Origin: Acephala macrosclerotiorum
Lineage: Eukaryota; Ascomycota; Leotiomycetes; Helotiales; Mollisiaceae
Length of the DNA stretch: 64,000 bases
NCBI GenBank assembly: GCA_014904845.1
Contig: MU119207.1
Coordinates: 434,001-498,000, forward strand
Direction: 5' to 3'
Position 1 is the stretch's first letter, and each line of letters begins with the position of its first letter. This document shows, one piece after another, positions 21,718-32,826 of this stretch. The notes below the pieces were generated by a model. That model did no database searches, was not told where the DNA came from, and worked only from the letters and a program-made list of their open reading frames with translations. The translations under genes were made by a program, and so were the position numbers.

Positions 21718-22257
21718 TCATAAAGTCAATACATTACGATGATACCAAAGGCTGTTGTGGCGAAAGAATCCAATGCCATAAATCCAAAGAAGCATGACCG
21801 AGAATCTCTCCAACATCTGATGCTGGGAGCCAAAAGACCAATTATGGCTGATTGAGATGACCCGCAAGTCTTTCCAAGTAGAAGAATTCCCTGCAAGGTG
21901 CCTCAAGTCCCAAAGCAGATTCAAATCTAACACAATAAAAGACCAGAATGTTGCGAGGAGGAGCTTAGAATTAGCATTGGTTTTCTTGCACAGCTTGTCA
22001 ATGTTATCCCAGAGGTCAACATCAAATCGGCACTCATTCTCCCATAGTTGAGGCTTGATGTCCATGGTGACGCCCTCATAAGCCATACCCGAGGCCGAGA
22101 ATGTGGAGAATTGATGGCGGAAGATCGCCAAAACACAGTGTGGATTCTTCTCGATCTCGATCTGTACTTGTGGGGATGTTGCGATGCTAGTAGTATTGGA
22201 AGTAACGGATTCAGGAATTTGAGGATTAGCTTGTATGTTCGATGCCAATGCTATCAT
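21718..22257 (-). CDS. hypothetical protein, possible diverged family member F
   Basis: A 179-codon minus-strand frame next to the array. In the same register, coding-looking sequence rich in Ser/Thr/Pro/Asn extends upstream to about 22310 and then meets a stop, while a frame in another register (22516-22226) could supply the N terminus, so a frameshift or missed intron is likely. Weak points of likeness to copy C are a YEG/YEI position and, about 50 residues later in both, a hydrophobic block ending in LLxxxFWS versus LLQLALWS. After that the similarity is lost. It could equally be an unrelated gene or a random open frame. Confidence 0.3.
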   Translation of the reverse strand: MIALASNIQANPQIPESVTSNTTSIATSPQVQIEIEKNPHCVLAIFRHQFSTFSASGMAYEGVTMDIKPQLWENECRFDVDLWDNIDKLCKKTNANSKLLLATFWSFIVLDLNLLWDLRHLAGNSSTWKDLRVISISHNWSFGSQHQMLERFSVMLLWIYGIGFFRHNSLWYHRNVLTL

Positions 22258-22516
22258 GCCACCGTTGACAGATTGAGTGGAAGCAGATGGGGCGTTCGTC
22301 GACGGAGTTATTTCCAGGAGTTAGGGCACCCTGATTAACTTCGGAAGAGGCAGATGGGACATGAAAACCGAACGAATCATGCTTAGAGACTGATGGAGGT
22401 TGATCATGACTACAGAAGTGTCTAAGCTGACCGAGGTTGAGGTACCAACCATTAGGGCGATGTTTTTTCAATGAATGGTATGTGACGGTCAGTATTCGTG
22501 GATGCAAACTGCGCAC

Positions 22517-24433
22517 AGAATAGAATTGGACCTGAAGTTGAAGTCAAGGTGGGATATAAGCAAAATGGGGAAAGCTTGCAAGTTTCTTCCGCGAGGTAGT
22601 CTTAACTTTCATCTATGAGCAAGCAAGATGTCGTTATGTTTTTCGATACTAGTTGCGTATCGAAGGGAGGAAGGGAGGTGGTCGAGTTTGAAGGCGGAAA
22701 TAGAAAAAGAAGGGAAAGATGTTTGGAGGCGGATATTTATGGTCGTCGAGATGCCACTGACTGACCGCAGCCTCATCTGCGGTCGACCGCAAAAGCGCGC
22801 TAGTCGGTTGCGTTCAGAAGAAATAAGGTGGAAAATGGATCATGGGAGTTGCTGAATTGGATCTCGAAGCAGCTTCCATTGATGGAAGTTGACGATGCGG
22901 GCCTGATGACGAGGTGGTGCGCTTCAGGAGTGTCTATTTTGAGCGGAGAATATATTTATAGTATTTCGTTATAGCTTTCAAGAAAGGTAAATGCGGAGAT
23001 TAGAGAGGGAGGTTTAACTCAAGATAGTTTAATCGAATCCCAGACGTTTTAAGTAGAGATTTCGTAGTTATATATAGAGAGGCTGGTATAGACAATTAAA
23101 ACAAGATATTGATTTTACCAATGCTTTACCTTTATTATAGTAAATGCGTATATTTGATCTAGCTATATTATATAGAATCTCAATCCGTATTTTAAAAAAA
23201 AGCGTTCGGCCAAAGTTTATAAAGTTTCGACTGGAAATAATACAAACAACGGTGCTATGTATTTCAATAGAAAGGAATTATGGACATCGAAGACTTCCAT
23301 GCACTTAAATCCTCCTTCAAATATGTAGTATAGTAGTGTCAGACAACCAACCTTCGAAGTTTGCCTCCCTACGACCGCTCCTCACCCAGTTTCCATTCTA
23401 CCCCACTCGACAATTCGCAAAGTCTCCACCACAAAACAGTCTCTGGCCCCATGATAGACCCCTAAACCTTCCTCAAGTTCCAAAGACCAATTCCAACATG
23501 GAAATCTATAGTTGACAAACATTAATGCTCTATTTTAAAAGCCTCGCGGCCTCGATTCTCGCTCAGGGGCAAACCTCGCTTAATTTCTTGGCATTTACCC
23601 CTCCATACCCCCCGCACCTCAACCAACATCACGAATGAACATGGCTGTCTTGTCTTGACTTCCCAGCTCATGGGAATCTCCTGAGCATACGAGAGGTACT
23701 CGGAGATGGATATGGGGAACTTGTCCAAACCCAATCTTTGATGATATGAAAGTCATTTGTTGCATGACCCGCCAAATAATACTATTGTCAAGTAATTTAC
23801 CATCGGTAGCCCGTTGTCAAATAACACACGAACAAAATCACAACTACAGCTAATCTACTGATTTGTTCTCAAAAGCCATTGGTTAATGCAACCTGACAGT
23901 CACAATCGTAATCTCGCTCATATCACAAGGACTAGCAAGCAGAACAGTCTCTGATCACCAGAATCGCCACCGACTTGGTTCAAGAATACATTCAAGCAGC
24001 AAGGTGAGGCATCATCGGAGCAAATCACGGGAGAAACAGCAATCAATCAGACAGGCAGCCATTCAATTATGAATTGTGATTCAATTCTGCTAGACTAGAC
24101 AACAGAACGCCAGTACAGGCCAATGTCAAACATTCGACTCATGCAATGAGCATTCGGAAGAAACAACAGGATGCTCTAGGGAGGCCATGGAGAACATTCC
24201 ATAACCCTGGGGGCCGAGAATACCATCATGAAAACTGGAGTGGAACACCCCAGAAGAATTTCTAGGTCGCGAGACATCGACTGAGTTGTCGAGGTCTTAA
24301 CACGTGCAAGGAAGTAGTCAAGACCTAGCGGTCCTGTCGAGGCAGACTCTCAGCAATTCAATCGTGGCTATGATGAATCCCCAAGCCATCGAAGAGTCTG
24401 CCATACTGGCATCCCTAAATTCGACCAATTTCA
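22517..24433. other. gene-poor region with an AT-rich patch
   Basis: About 1.9 kb without a supported gene. From 22930 to 23220 the sequence becomes AT-rich with many TA and TTTA words, like other RIP-type patches in this window, and may be the remains of a transposon; no terminal repeats were found. The rest (23220-24433) is of normal composition but closed in all frames. Confidence 0.4.
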
Positions 24434-26467
24434 TCACTCAGATGAATCTCCACCATCGCAGACATTTTTGAACGCCGTCCTGTTCAAGCTATCCCAGTTC
24501 CCAAACTCGAGCGGATTTGGCTCTCCCACAGGCCCGGATGTGTCTTCTTCAAGAGGTATATTCTCCTCGTATTGGTTTATATCTTCCCAGCCCCATGTGC
24601 TGGAGTTTCCGAGACAGGCTGAGGTCGACAGACCAGACGTAGGTGTTTTAAAAGACGGCGGTGAAGTGGAGATTGTCGATTCCAGTTGCACAATTTTGTC
24701 TGATTGCACTTGAGACGATCAGCTGAATTTCATGAAGTATTCTTGGGATGTTTTATACCATTTAGATGTTGGATGGCAGAAGTATCTATGCTAATAGCCG
24801 AAGGATAGTCGTCCGGGAACTGATCATGCAATAATAACGACGTGCACGGGCCACAGCCAGGACCCTCGCATACATAAGGACATCCACCGATCAGTGTTGA
24901 CTGATTGGTGGTATCAAACAAGGATTGTCTTCGAGATTTGTTGGGTGAAGCCTCGGTATTTTTGAAATCGAGAGCGTAAGTCAGTGTTCGGGCAGGACGC
25001 TTAGCGCGCAGCAGGCTATGTTGGTCTTTGGCTTGAAAATCATTGAGATATTCCTCCCATTGCGGTTTTCCTAAACAGGTTGGTTGATACAAGCCACCAG
25101 TCAGGTGAGATTCGTTCCAGCAGAGATCTACTGCCTTTCCATCAATACACGAAGCACGCTCGTAGGCCTTCAGGATGACATTGAGCCTTTGCTCAACATA
25201 AGCTTTCAACAATACGCCATTGTGATATACCATGAAATCAGCAAGCTTTCTCACTGACCACTTGGCGTGTATCGTCCGAGACAAAGGATTTGTGAGTTGT
25301 TTGGAGATAGCTTGTTTGCATCTTCGATATTGATCTTGAAAGACTGACTGGGGATTTGAGACCACTTCTTTGCCAAATCTGCCTGCCATGATTCTGGGTA
25401 ACCAGTTCAAGAAGACTCCATATTCTTGTTCAATGGCTCTGATCGTAGCTTCCCAAACGTTCATGGACGCTCGGCCATGTTTAGAATAGTCGGAGAAAAG
25501 GTCTTCAATGATTGATGGCGCAAAAGGTGAGACAGAGGTAGGATCAGTCCTACAAATGTCGCGGACCAAAGCCCGGGCGAGGTCGTGCCGCGTCAGGATT
25601 AGTTGCTCCGAATCCTTAGAATTAGTAAATCTATATCGGCATCGGCCCTCGGAGAAGAAAAAGTCGACGCCTATAAGTTCCTCTGTCCTATTCGCCATTT
25701 TGATATAGCGAGCTTGCATCTCATCTCTCAGAAGGTTGTCGAAGGATGTTTGGAGGGAGCTCAAGCATTCGCCATGTATTTTGTCGAGCATATATCTGTT
25801 CCTTGGAATAAGTGAAATAATACGTGGGATCGACGTCACAACACGCTCCCCAGCTTCCACCGGATGACTGTCGGGGTATTCCACACACGTGCCGTCAGAC
25901 CTCAATCGAAGGCCGGCAGGGTAGAATTCTTCAAGCTTTTTTCTGAGCTGCTCGCATTGTGTGGTGAAATTCTTCAGGTGTTCGTAAAATTCCCACTTGA
26001 CACCGAACACGCCTGATCCGAACATTCGTTCGATTGCTACGAGCGCAGATCGCAGGCGATCCGAGTTTTGGCGGCCTGAGAATGCTACTAATGATTCGCT
26101 GACAAATCTATTGGCAAAGGGTGTAATGTTATCACCTGGACATAACTGACACCGGAAATTCGAGTCAGCATACTAAAGTTAAAGCCTATGAAGAGATGTA
26201 ACACGATTGATGAGTCTAAAAAAGCAACGAAAAGGGAATCGTCTTTGACGATGGAAGACGTACCAGAATGTCAGCATAGATCTGTCGTCGAAGACGGAAT
26301 TCCGCTTCTAATTTCGCAGGGCACGGTGTGCCTTCAGGCGGTGGAGTCTCTATCCTGAAGTATGGGGATGCAGATGCGTCTTCGAAAGTCGGTAGATCAT
26401 CTAAAGTCGAGCTTGGTGAAAGGGCCGATGTGCCCAGCCCAGCAGAGACAGGGCCCGGATAGTCCAT
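24434..26467 (-). CDS. hypothetical protein, three exons
   Basis: Exon 1 is 26467-26264 (start MDYPGPVSAGLG, 68 codons), and a 90-bp intron (GTACGT ... TTTAG) leads in phase to exon 2 from 26172. Exon 2 opens with a Cys pair, FRCQLCPGD, then a long helical region with EQLRKKLEEFYP (coiled-coil-like), GVDFFFSEGRCRYRF, and a Cys-rich tail CPYVCEGPGCGPC. If exon 2 runs on, it stops at 24730 (548 residues). A second intron, 24758-24709 (GTATAA ... TCAAG), joins in frame to an acidic exon ending at 24434, giving 630 residues; I favour this because that exon has no start of its own and looks coding. Family unknown; probably intracellular. The Cys pairs suggest a small metal site at either end. Confidence 0.6.
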
Positions 26468-27916
26468 CGTAGTAGGCTCTGGGGGAAGCGCTCTTTTGAT
26501 TGTAGCTTGGTGATAGCGTAGACGACGTAGAAGGCGGCAGACGGGAATATACAGTGTCCCAGAGACTGTAGGCTATAAAAGATACTTGCACAAAAGTGTT
26601 GTGCCAAAAGAATGCTGGTGCAGACACAAATTCGAAGAAAGATGGGTTTCGCACGCTTTCGGAGGTGCTTCAACTTCCGAGAAGCCTCTTTAGGCAAGAT
26701 TGTACAGGAAGAGCAGGCGCGGTGCATCGTACAGTGAGAATAGCAATTAGCAACGGCAGGAAAGAGCGACCAAGGAAGAACCGCCCTTTGAGACTTTCAT
26801 CGTTTAATTCATCCCAAATTCAATCACGCACACTATAACCCTATCCATTCAATTACGAAAAGAATTGAAAAGCAATGAGCCATGAAGACGACATTAAGTC
26901 CCGCATAAGGGCTACTAGTGAAGCGGCCAAGACCCTCCGGTCAGGTGAAGGCATGGCACTTGAGAGCAGTCCCAAAAGGTCCTCGGGACTTCCTGCTATT
27001 GCGTTCACAAGTACGTGCTTTTGTGTGCCCGGGACTACCTAAGTAGGTTGCTTTCTGTTCATACTCGATCATTACCTAGCTTTGTCTGTTCTACGTCACG
27101 TGAGACATGACGTAGAATTTCTTCCGAGTGACCTCAGAGAGTCAAATGGTCAAATATTTTAGTATCGATTATGGGATTGGTTTTCAGAAGACTAGTTTAT
27201 TGTTGAAACCAGCCAACTGGTATCCCATACAAGATCCACAAGCCTCACATGACTAGCACGTGGCTTAAGATGATGGAACTGAGTTCAGGGCTCAACATTG
27301 CAGGAAATCAGGCAAACATTAGACGCAGCCCACAGGAAGGAGGAATTTACTATTCAAACTCCGATTATGGGATGGAAAGGGGTTGACCGGGCTTCCGAGC
27401 CTTCCCCTGAACCGGCCTGAGCCTAGAGTCAGCACATGCGTCTCAAGCTTTGGACTGGCTACTTGTAAAGCAAGCGGCATGAAATGCTTGTCAATAACAC
27501 AGCATGATAGCAAATCTAGGTACACAAGATTCTTTTTCTGGGATGTTGATGGGCACAGGACTGCGGAGGTCAGCGGGGATGGTCTGGTGGTCGTCCGATT
27601 GCATCCCATTGCAGCCCACGTGCAACGCTATAACAAATCTGTCTTACCTCCTCCTGAATGCAAGATCTAAACCAAATAGAGTAGTAAATGCTGCAGTGAC
27701 GTGCCACAACCCCAGGAATTCAAGGTCCGAGCTTCTCAACTCGGTCGCCAAAGCTATCCCCCCGTTCCATCCCCTCGCAGCTGATATTCCCCTTCTTTCC
27801 TCCCGTCCATCTGTCCACAACACCACCACAACTTCATCTCTCCTTTCCAATTCCCATCTCCGCATCATCTCCTATCACCATACAACTTCTATTTCCATTT
27901 TCTAAATCTCCAAATA
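26468..27916. other. intergenic with a palindrome carrying CRE/E-box-like sites
   Basis: Divergent promoter region between the minus-strand gene ending (5' side) at 26467 and the plus-strand gene at 27917. No gene supported. It contains the inverted repeat at 27089-27117 listed below and C-rich leader sequence just before 27917. Confidence 0.4.
27089..27117. promoter_or_regulatory. 10-bp palindrome with TGACGT arms around CACGTG
   Basis: Perfect arms TTCTACGTCA (27089-27098) and TGACGTAGAA (27108-27117) flank a 9-nt loop. Each arm holds TGACGT, the core of a CRE/ATF-type site, and the left arm plus loop reads TCACGTG, an E-box. It may be a bZIP/bHLH control site in the divergent promoter region; binding is inferred only. 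Confidence 0.35.
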
Positions 27917-28729
27917 ATGTCTACCAGAAAGAGGAAGCAAGATGAGGAACTTGTTGCTCTCCCAAGTGATGAGAGTGAGGAGGAAGAAGAGTATGTTTTA
28001 TTCACATTCCCCTTCATTTCATCAACCATCGTCAACGAGGCTGCAATTGGCATCACAACAGCTTCACAAGAGACATCAATCTCTCAATGCTCGTCATAGT
28101 TGACTACAAGGCTCCACGGGCTTGTTGTTCGGCGCAAACGCCGCTGTCAGCTGAAAGCCAAGACGACGATTTCATCAAGAGAGGCATCAAGACTAACGAT
28201 CGCATCACAACAGATACGAAGATTCAGAGCCTGAAGAAGTGAACAGCGATGACAATGCTGAGGAGGAGGAGGAAGAGGCTGGAGGTGAAGAAGAGGAGGA
28301 TGAGGAGGAGCCTGAACGTATGTTACTATGCGGCATTTACATCTCACCCCCTGCATCCAGCTCAATGCGCTCGAAGCTTGGCAATAAATTGTAGCATAAA
28401 GCTAATAAACAACAACAGAAGCACCACCAGCCGCAAAGAAGCGCAAAACCGGTCCAGCTCCAACAGAGAAAGCTCCTGCCGTCAAGGCTACTGGCAATGG
28501 CACCGCCAAACCCAAGGCCAAAGCGCCAGTCCCAGCCCCAGCCAACGACGAGGACGAGGACGAATACGATGATCCTGAGGACGATGAGGAAGAAGAGTTC
28601 GATGAAGAGGCAGAGTCCGGACCTGCTGCGATCGCAAAGAAGGTCAAGGGCGGAAAGGTCCCTCACGACGATGATCTCGATGAAGTCGATGAGGTCGCCG
28701 CTGCTGACGAGGACGAGTACGATGATTAG
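27917..28729 (+). CDS. small acidic nuclear-type protein
   Basis: Three exons, 27917-27990, 28214-28317 and 28419-28729, joined in frame to give 162 residues. The introns are 223 and 100 bp, both with GTATGT donors and AACAG acceptors. The N terminus has a basic cluster MSTRKRKQDEE, then alternating Glu/Asp-rich blocks (runs of E up to six, EEEEDEEEPE), a basic AAKKRKTG motif that is a good nuclear-localisation signal, an Ala/Pro/Lys linker, and an acidic tail ending in DEDEYDD. The alternation of acid tracts with Lys-rich segments suggests a histone- or ribosomal-protein-binding chaperone-like role, but no named domain such as CHZ or NAP is visible, so that is a guess from composition. Confidence 0.75.
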
Positions 28730-30969
28730 ACTCGTCGCAAACTCGATCAACGAACAATGCGCGTGGTGCAATGAATGCACGATAATGGTAGGATAATGGG
28801 CTTGGGCTGGGTAGGATGGAAGGATCGCTGGATATATCGGTTATGCGCGGGTGCGTGTTGGAGGCGGGGTGGATGAATATCTGCTTTTAGATCTCTTACA
28901 ATGTGCGATCTGATTTAAACAACAAAAGTTTTCTTTTGCGCAATATTTTCGACGAGATCTGATTTGCGAAGTTTATTTTCGAGGCGACTCTATCTACCCA
29001 GTGGAATGGCTCAATTGCTCGACGGCTAGTGCCTTGCATCCTTGCGTGCATCGCCAGATCATCAGATCACCACAAGCGCATCATCCTGCATATTCCAAGT
29101 ACTTCATTGGCTTCAGTCTCTGCTTCTCCGTTCATAGATATTATCTGTTCATTCGTTGACTATGCTATCGGTGTCCTACACAACACTTATGCAAACGCAC
29201 ATCTTGCAGTAATCGTTCCAACCTCTCCTCCTTACCCCAACTTTCAGCCTTCATCCTCCAGGATGATTATGAATTCCTTTCATATGCCGTACTGATGTGG
29301 GGTACATCAGATGTCGGAACGGAACCGCTGTACCAAAATCAGGCCTCAATCCTCTTCTTGGACCCACGAGGAAGGAGAATAGCCTCGCCAGGACCAAACT
29401 GCCTCAAATCAGCATTATACTTCATAATCTCACATTCCTAACTCTCTCATCACTGCTCACTTCCTCGTCTTATTTCACCTCCTCCCCTATGTAGAGCTTC
29501 TCATCTTCTCACCTCGTCGCTACGATTCACCACAACTAATCCACACTGTCCATACAACACAAACCGAGCGCAAATACAGCAAGCTTATTATATCCAACCT
29601 CCACTCGAGGAGTTTATACAACACGACGCAGGACTGCGAGCTGACCCCAACCCCCAGGCATCTCTTCTCGGTTCTCTGGGCGCCATATTGTCCCAAAATG
29701 GGCACCGAAGTTCACGGACCACAACTCTCCACTTTGCACAAAAAGACGAGCGAGCATTGCGCGCGCTGCTGGGCGAGACGTTATCATATTCTGTGGTCCA
29801 GAGTGAAACAACGGGAGGCACTCTGAATATCTAGGGAACAGTGAAAAGTTGGGCCTTTCGGTGGCGCAAAATGATGTGTCTTCAGGCACTGTTCGCTAGA
29901 GGTCCAGGCTCTCACCACTGAAAAACACCACGACTGTACCTATCACAAACTGAGTTTGAATTCGAAAAGATATTTCAGCCCGACCGTGGACCATTTCTTT
30001 CGAGGCATGCTTGCAGTAAAGAAGGAGAAGAGAAGGAGAAGAAGAAAGAGAGCTGCGAGAGAAACGAAAACTTCCCCAGGATCCAGAAATAGAGCTATCA
30101 CGTGAAGGACCCTTACTAGTTCTTAACAGAGCTAGCACCTTGGCATCTCCATGCATCAATGAACTGCTTCTCGTCTTTTCAAACATTCCATCAATCAAAT
30201 ATACTTCCCTCGTCCAATCTGCCGCCACGCAACAGCTATAAAAACTCCGAATTGTGCACCGAGCGCTCGTATCCAGTCATTCAGCCAGCAGGCTGATGTC
30301 TTGCCCTCTCTGGGCTTGTCTCAGGTCGCTATCTGAGACAACCCGAGGACCCCTTCTTTGGTGCACGCCCCGATTCAATGCCTCCAGCGCCACGTCCACC
30401 ATGCAGTACTTGCAGATCCTCCTCACTTTTCTCTTCTGGAATATTTCCTTCCTATTTTTCTCTCTCCTCTGAGTGTTTGGTTTTCGGGCGTTGGTTTTCG
30501 TGAGGGAAAAAGGATTGCGGTCTCGCCGGCCGAGCTGTTTCCAGTTAGTGATTGCGAACACAAGTGTGACGAGAAGCTGGACTTGGTGGGGTGAGCTGCA
30601 GATCTCGAAGTCAGATTGGAAAGGGAGGCTCTGAGGGATATATCGGATTGTCCGTCCTCGAAGTCGATATTCCTGGGAATTTATTGTCGGCGGTCGCGAG
30701 AATTATTGAGGGTCGGCCTAGGAATCGACATCGAGCAGCATTCCTCGGACGGAGAATTGATCTTCTGCAGCACACTTTCTCCGGTCGTACAATTGTGTTA
30801 TTTTGGGAATTCGACCGAGGACACTCTCTGCGAGACATTTTCTAGTTCGATCTAGGTGAATTACGTATCATTGGGAGGGCCTCGTGTCTTATACAGTCAA
30901 AGAGTCGACGCCCGTGGTCCAAAGCCATACAATCATCCACTTGAAAATCCTCCTTCACGATAACTCACC
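28730..30969. other. large intergenic region, no gene supported
   Basis: About 2.2 kb. Open frames of 60-110 codons occur on both strands but overlap each other and have no domain, signal or composition that supports them. Pyrimidine-rich stretches around 29200-29520 and the region just before 30970 look like UTR or promoter sequence. A TATAAAA-like box at 30237 is not linked to a recognised gene. Confidence 0.4.
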
Positions 30970-32476
30970 ATGGCGATGGATCACCGATTCTCGACGCTCT
31001 TCTTCCAACCTACGCGCTCTCTTCCTTCCCCCGAGGACACCGACCTCACTATGTCCGGTGCTCTCCCAGATCCCCAAACATTAGGAAAGCGCAAATCAAC
31101 AACGATGAAGTCCCTTCTGAGGAAGCTGTTCGGTATCCCCAGGCAGACCGCAGACCCTCTCGTGAAGAACTCCGAGCCTACACCCTCAGCTCTCAGCCAA
31201 CAAGTCTGGAACGAAATCGGAGCTATCACCAAGACCACCTCGAAGACACCATCAACCAACTTGAAGAAAACACCTACCTCGAAATCCGGCAAGTCATACA
31301 AGTCCGCAGCGAGTAATTCGGCCGTGGTCGTCCATCCACCCAATCCACCTCTCCCATCTTTCCGCAGAAAGGACATATTCCACAAATCCTCTACAAGCAC
31401 CAGCTCCGCCTCCTCCATCTTCACAGCTCACAGCAAGCGCGCCAGCAGCGTCGCGACACGAGACTCGAAATTCTCTTCCATCTCCTCTCTTCCCTCACTC
31501 GCGACACTCTCTCTTCATCCTTCTCACCCTCATCGTGTCTCGCCTGGGCCGTCCATCCCGCTTACCGTTTCCGAACTCGCACTCCTACAATCGTTGATTA
31601 GAAAAGTGGCTAGACAGCTGAAGAAGCAGGAATATCTGACGAATCATTTGGCTGGGAACTTGGTACACCTTTTCAGTAGGAAAGAATCACAGATTCATAA
31701 CATGAAGAGGTTGAGGATTCAAGAGAGGGATATGGCCGCCAGAGAAGTTTGGAGGGTGAGAGAGGGCGTTGGTAGGGGCTTTCTCAGGCGGGGTGTGCTA
31801 GTTGGGAGGAGTGAGGGCGTGAGTCTTCCCTCCAATCACGTTCCAGCTTAAAATGTCCGAGGGTTATTGGGAGAAAGTTGAAGCCCTTGAATGTATGAAA
31901 TACTGACAGAATACACAGGCACTCAACCTCCTCCAAACTGCTTTGGACAAGGCTGCACGAGCGCCATCCACTCTGCAAAGCACGACACAAAACTCACCTC
32001 CGTCGCCTTCCTCCAGCACTCAAGTCCCGTCGTTGTCCGCAACCCGCTCACCCTCGACAACCTCCGAATCCACCTCCACCTCCGACTCTACCTCTACCTC
32101 ACCACGCTCCTCGGTTGCTACCTCCCAGACATCATTTAGCGAACACACATTCAACGTTCCTCTCAACACGCTGAACGACACTATCGCCACCCTCCAAGCT
32201 GACCTCTCCTTCCACTCAATTCTCAACTCTGAGCTCATGAACACAATCTATACAACTTGCCTAGAATCCCGCTGGAATGGTTTACCCGGAGGCGGAATCG
32301 TGGGAAATACGAAGGGCAACGTGAATGATAGAATCATGATGCACCGATTTGTCTCTTTTGTTGGGAGCAGAATTTCATTGCTCGAAGCTTGTGACACGAG
32401 GCTGGGGCTTCTAGTAGGGAAGATCGAGGGTTTGGGGAAGCGGGAACGGATGGAGGAGAGGGGCAGAACATTATAG
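30970..32476 (+). CDS. hypothetical Ser/Thr-rich protein with helical segments
   Basis: Two exons, 30970-31818 and 31919-32476, with a 100-bp intron (strong donor GTGAGT, acceptor CACAG); both are phase 0, giving 468 residues. The first 190 residues are disordered and rich in Ser, Thr, Pro and Lys. A helical region follows (VSELALLQSLIRKVARQLKK and on across the intron, ALNLLQTALDKAARAP), then another Ser/Thr block, then a helical C-terminal part with TLNDTIATLQADL and FVSFVGSRISLLEACD. No signal peptide, no membrane span. It lies head-to-tail with the next gene, which has a similar mix of low complexity and helices, but I could not align the two. Function unknown. Confidence 0.65.
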
Positions 32477-32826
32477 GTCACGTGTACTACAAGGACGATC
32501 TAGGAGGAGTTATGATTCACGATCGATCGGGAAGTTTTCTTAGAAGGCATGGCATCGGAGTTTTGGCGTTTGGTCACGCTATTCAGCGTCCTTCTGGGAA
32601 GGTTGTGTATAAAAGCAAGGGGCGCATGGCATAACACAACATAAATATATATCCGCATTCCTGACCACAACCCCCCTTCTCCCTCTTCGCCACAATTTAA
32701 CATCTATTATCAACCACAGACCCCGCTGGAGCAAGAATGCGATTGTCCTACTCCACGAATATCGAATGCTCACGCCGAGTTGTATTGTTATTGCTGACGA
32801 TCAGGAAACTGAAAGAAAGAAGAAGA
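32477..32826 (+). promoter_or_regulatory. promoter region with TATA box of the MGC-start gene
   Basis: A TATAAAAG box at 32608-32615 lies about 210 bp upstream of the preferred ATG at 32827 and is followed by a C-rich leader (32660-32730). An ATG at 32737 lies in frame but gives an N terminus unlike a normal protein start. Confidence 0.45.

Noticed and set aside
28730..30969. several 60-110 codon frames
   Set aside because: Mutually overlapping and without supporting features.
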